In this document: in pieces, positions 63,834 through 64,000 of the stretch
How the letters are laid out: each line of letters opens with the position of its first letter
How positions within the stretch are numbered: the stretch's first letter is position 1
Assembly: GCA_023251755.1 (NCBI GenBank)
Contig: JAHEYF010000016.1
Coordinates: forward strand, 1 to 64,000
DNA from: Bacteroidota bacterium
GTDB taxonomy: Bacteria > Bacteroidota > Bacteroidia > B-17B0 > Aurantibacillaceae
Length of the DNA stretch: 64,000 nucleotides
Reading direction: 5' to 3'
Notes under the pieces: generated by a model
The model's database searches: none
The model's input: the letters and a program-made list of their open reading frames with translations, nothing else
What the model was told of the DNA's origin: nothing
Made by a program: the position numbers and the translations under genes

Positions 63834-63966
63834 AAATAGCAAGTTAAAAGCCAAGAGCCAAAAGGTCGAAATCGCGATCAATTATGAACTTGTTACTTTA
63901 ATGCTCTTTGTCAAATTTTTTCTTGACCAAAATCTCTTTTTGGCTTATTACTTTTGGCTTTTGACT
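63827..63966. repeat. Word-type inverted repeat at the omega-amidase stop
   Basis: AAGTTAAAA (63827-63835, containing the TAA stop) recurs at 63841 and continues as GTTAAAAGCCAAGAGCCAAA. The complementary arm is at about 63935-63966 (CTTTTTGGCTTATTACTTTT, then GGCTTTTGACTT). The left arm matches 40531-40552 in 21 of 22 bases. Confidence 0.8.
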
Positions 63967-63989
63967 TAATAAAATTATCTCTATCTTTG
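63961..63989 (+). promoter_or_regulatory. Putative promoter for a gene beyond the window
   Basis: TTG (63961-63963), 18 bases, then TATCTTTG (63982-63989), a full consensus match close to the right edge. Its TTG falls in the right arm of the preceding repeat. Confidence 0.55.
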
Positions 63990-64000
63990 TACCAGTTCTT

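Overview
This window is a chromosomal stretch from a member of the Bacteroidota. The evidence is several-fold. Four very large secreted proteins end in type IX secretion (T9SS) sorting domains of type A or type B. One of them carries about thirty SprB-type repeats. There is a TonB-dependent receptor next to a DUF4249 lipoprotein, a DUF5522 mini-protein, and promoter-like TTG...TAnnTTTG boxes. Shine-Dalgarno sequences are largely absent. I cannot name genus or species. No rRNA, tRNA, CRISPR array, prophage or replication origin was recognised.

Layout. 1-3.8 kb (minus strand): nadA, a MORN-repeat protein and a PAS sensor protein cut by the window edge, in one tight operon. 4.3-6.6 kb: rpiB, gmk, a DedA membrane protein and a DUF559 endonuclease-like gene. 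6.6-7.3 kb: GC-rich palindromes and a 104-bp tandem repeat. 7.3-14.4 kb: two paralogous T9SS type A beta-propeller proteins in tandem. 14.6-19.6 kb: a D-cysteine desulfhydrase/ACC-deaminase-like enzyme, a RprX/RprY-like two-component pair and a helical protein of unknown function. 20-34.2 kb: a type B T9SS protein, a TonB protein, and an operon of an HMA-like secreted protein, a 3223-residue SprB-repeat protein and a small lipoprotein. 34.5-47 kb: housekeeping genes (hutU, DUF5522, a MltD-like lytic transglycosylase, a TPR-SpoIIE phosphatase, gcvP, purT, purN) mixed with secreted unknowns. 47-50.4 kb: the DUF4249/TonB-dependent receptor pair. 50.5-51.2 kb: an IS200-like (RAYT) transposase bracketed by two copies of a three-palindrome cassette. 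51.2-58 kb: uvrC, diverging from a DUF177-rpmF-plsX-fabH-accB-accC lipid synthesis cluster. 58-61.4 kb: a small membrane protein, a Tat-exported nitroreductase-like protein and a c-type cytochrome lipoprotein. 61.9-63.8 kb: a methionine/glutamine aminotransferase overlapping an omega-amidase.

How genes fit together. plsX, fabH, accB and accC supply malonyl-CoA and start acyl chains for phospholipid synthesis. The aminotransferase and amidase form a glutamine transaminase-omega-amidase pair. purT and purN both make formyl-GAR, which is redundant. The receptor and DUF4249 protein form an outer-membrane uptake unit. The giant T9SS proteins are probably cell-surface or gliding adhesins; no T9SS machinery genes lie in the window.

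The least explained structure is between genes. At a dozen loci there are imperfect inverted repeats built from short repeated words of 6-10 bases. The vocabulary differs from locus to locus, but the architecture is the same: a word array, a loop, then the reverse-complement array. At gmk, dedA, hutU, purT, accB, the TonB receptor, the response regulator and the omega-amidase gene, the stop codon itself lies in the first word. Two loci (15.5 and 36.9 kb) share one palindrome and differ by an indel present on both arms, which suggests the stem is maintained. I do not recognise this as a named family. Alongside it are three other short palindromic systems: one flanking the RAYT gene, one beside the DUF559 gene, and a GGCTAC doublet upstream of purN.
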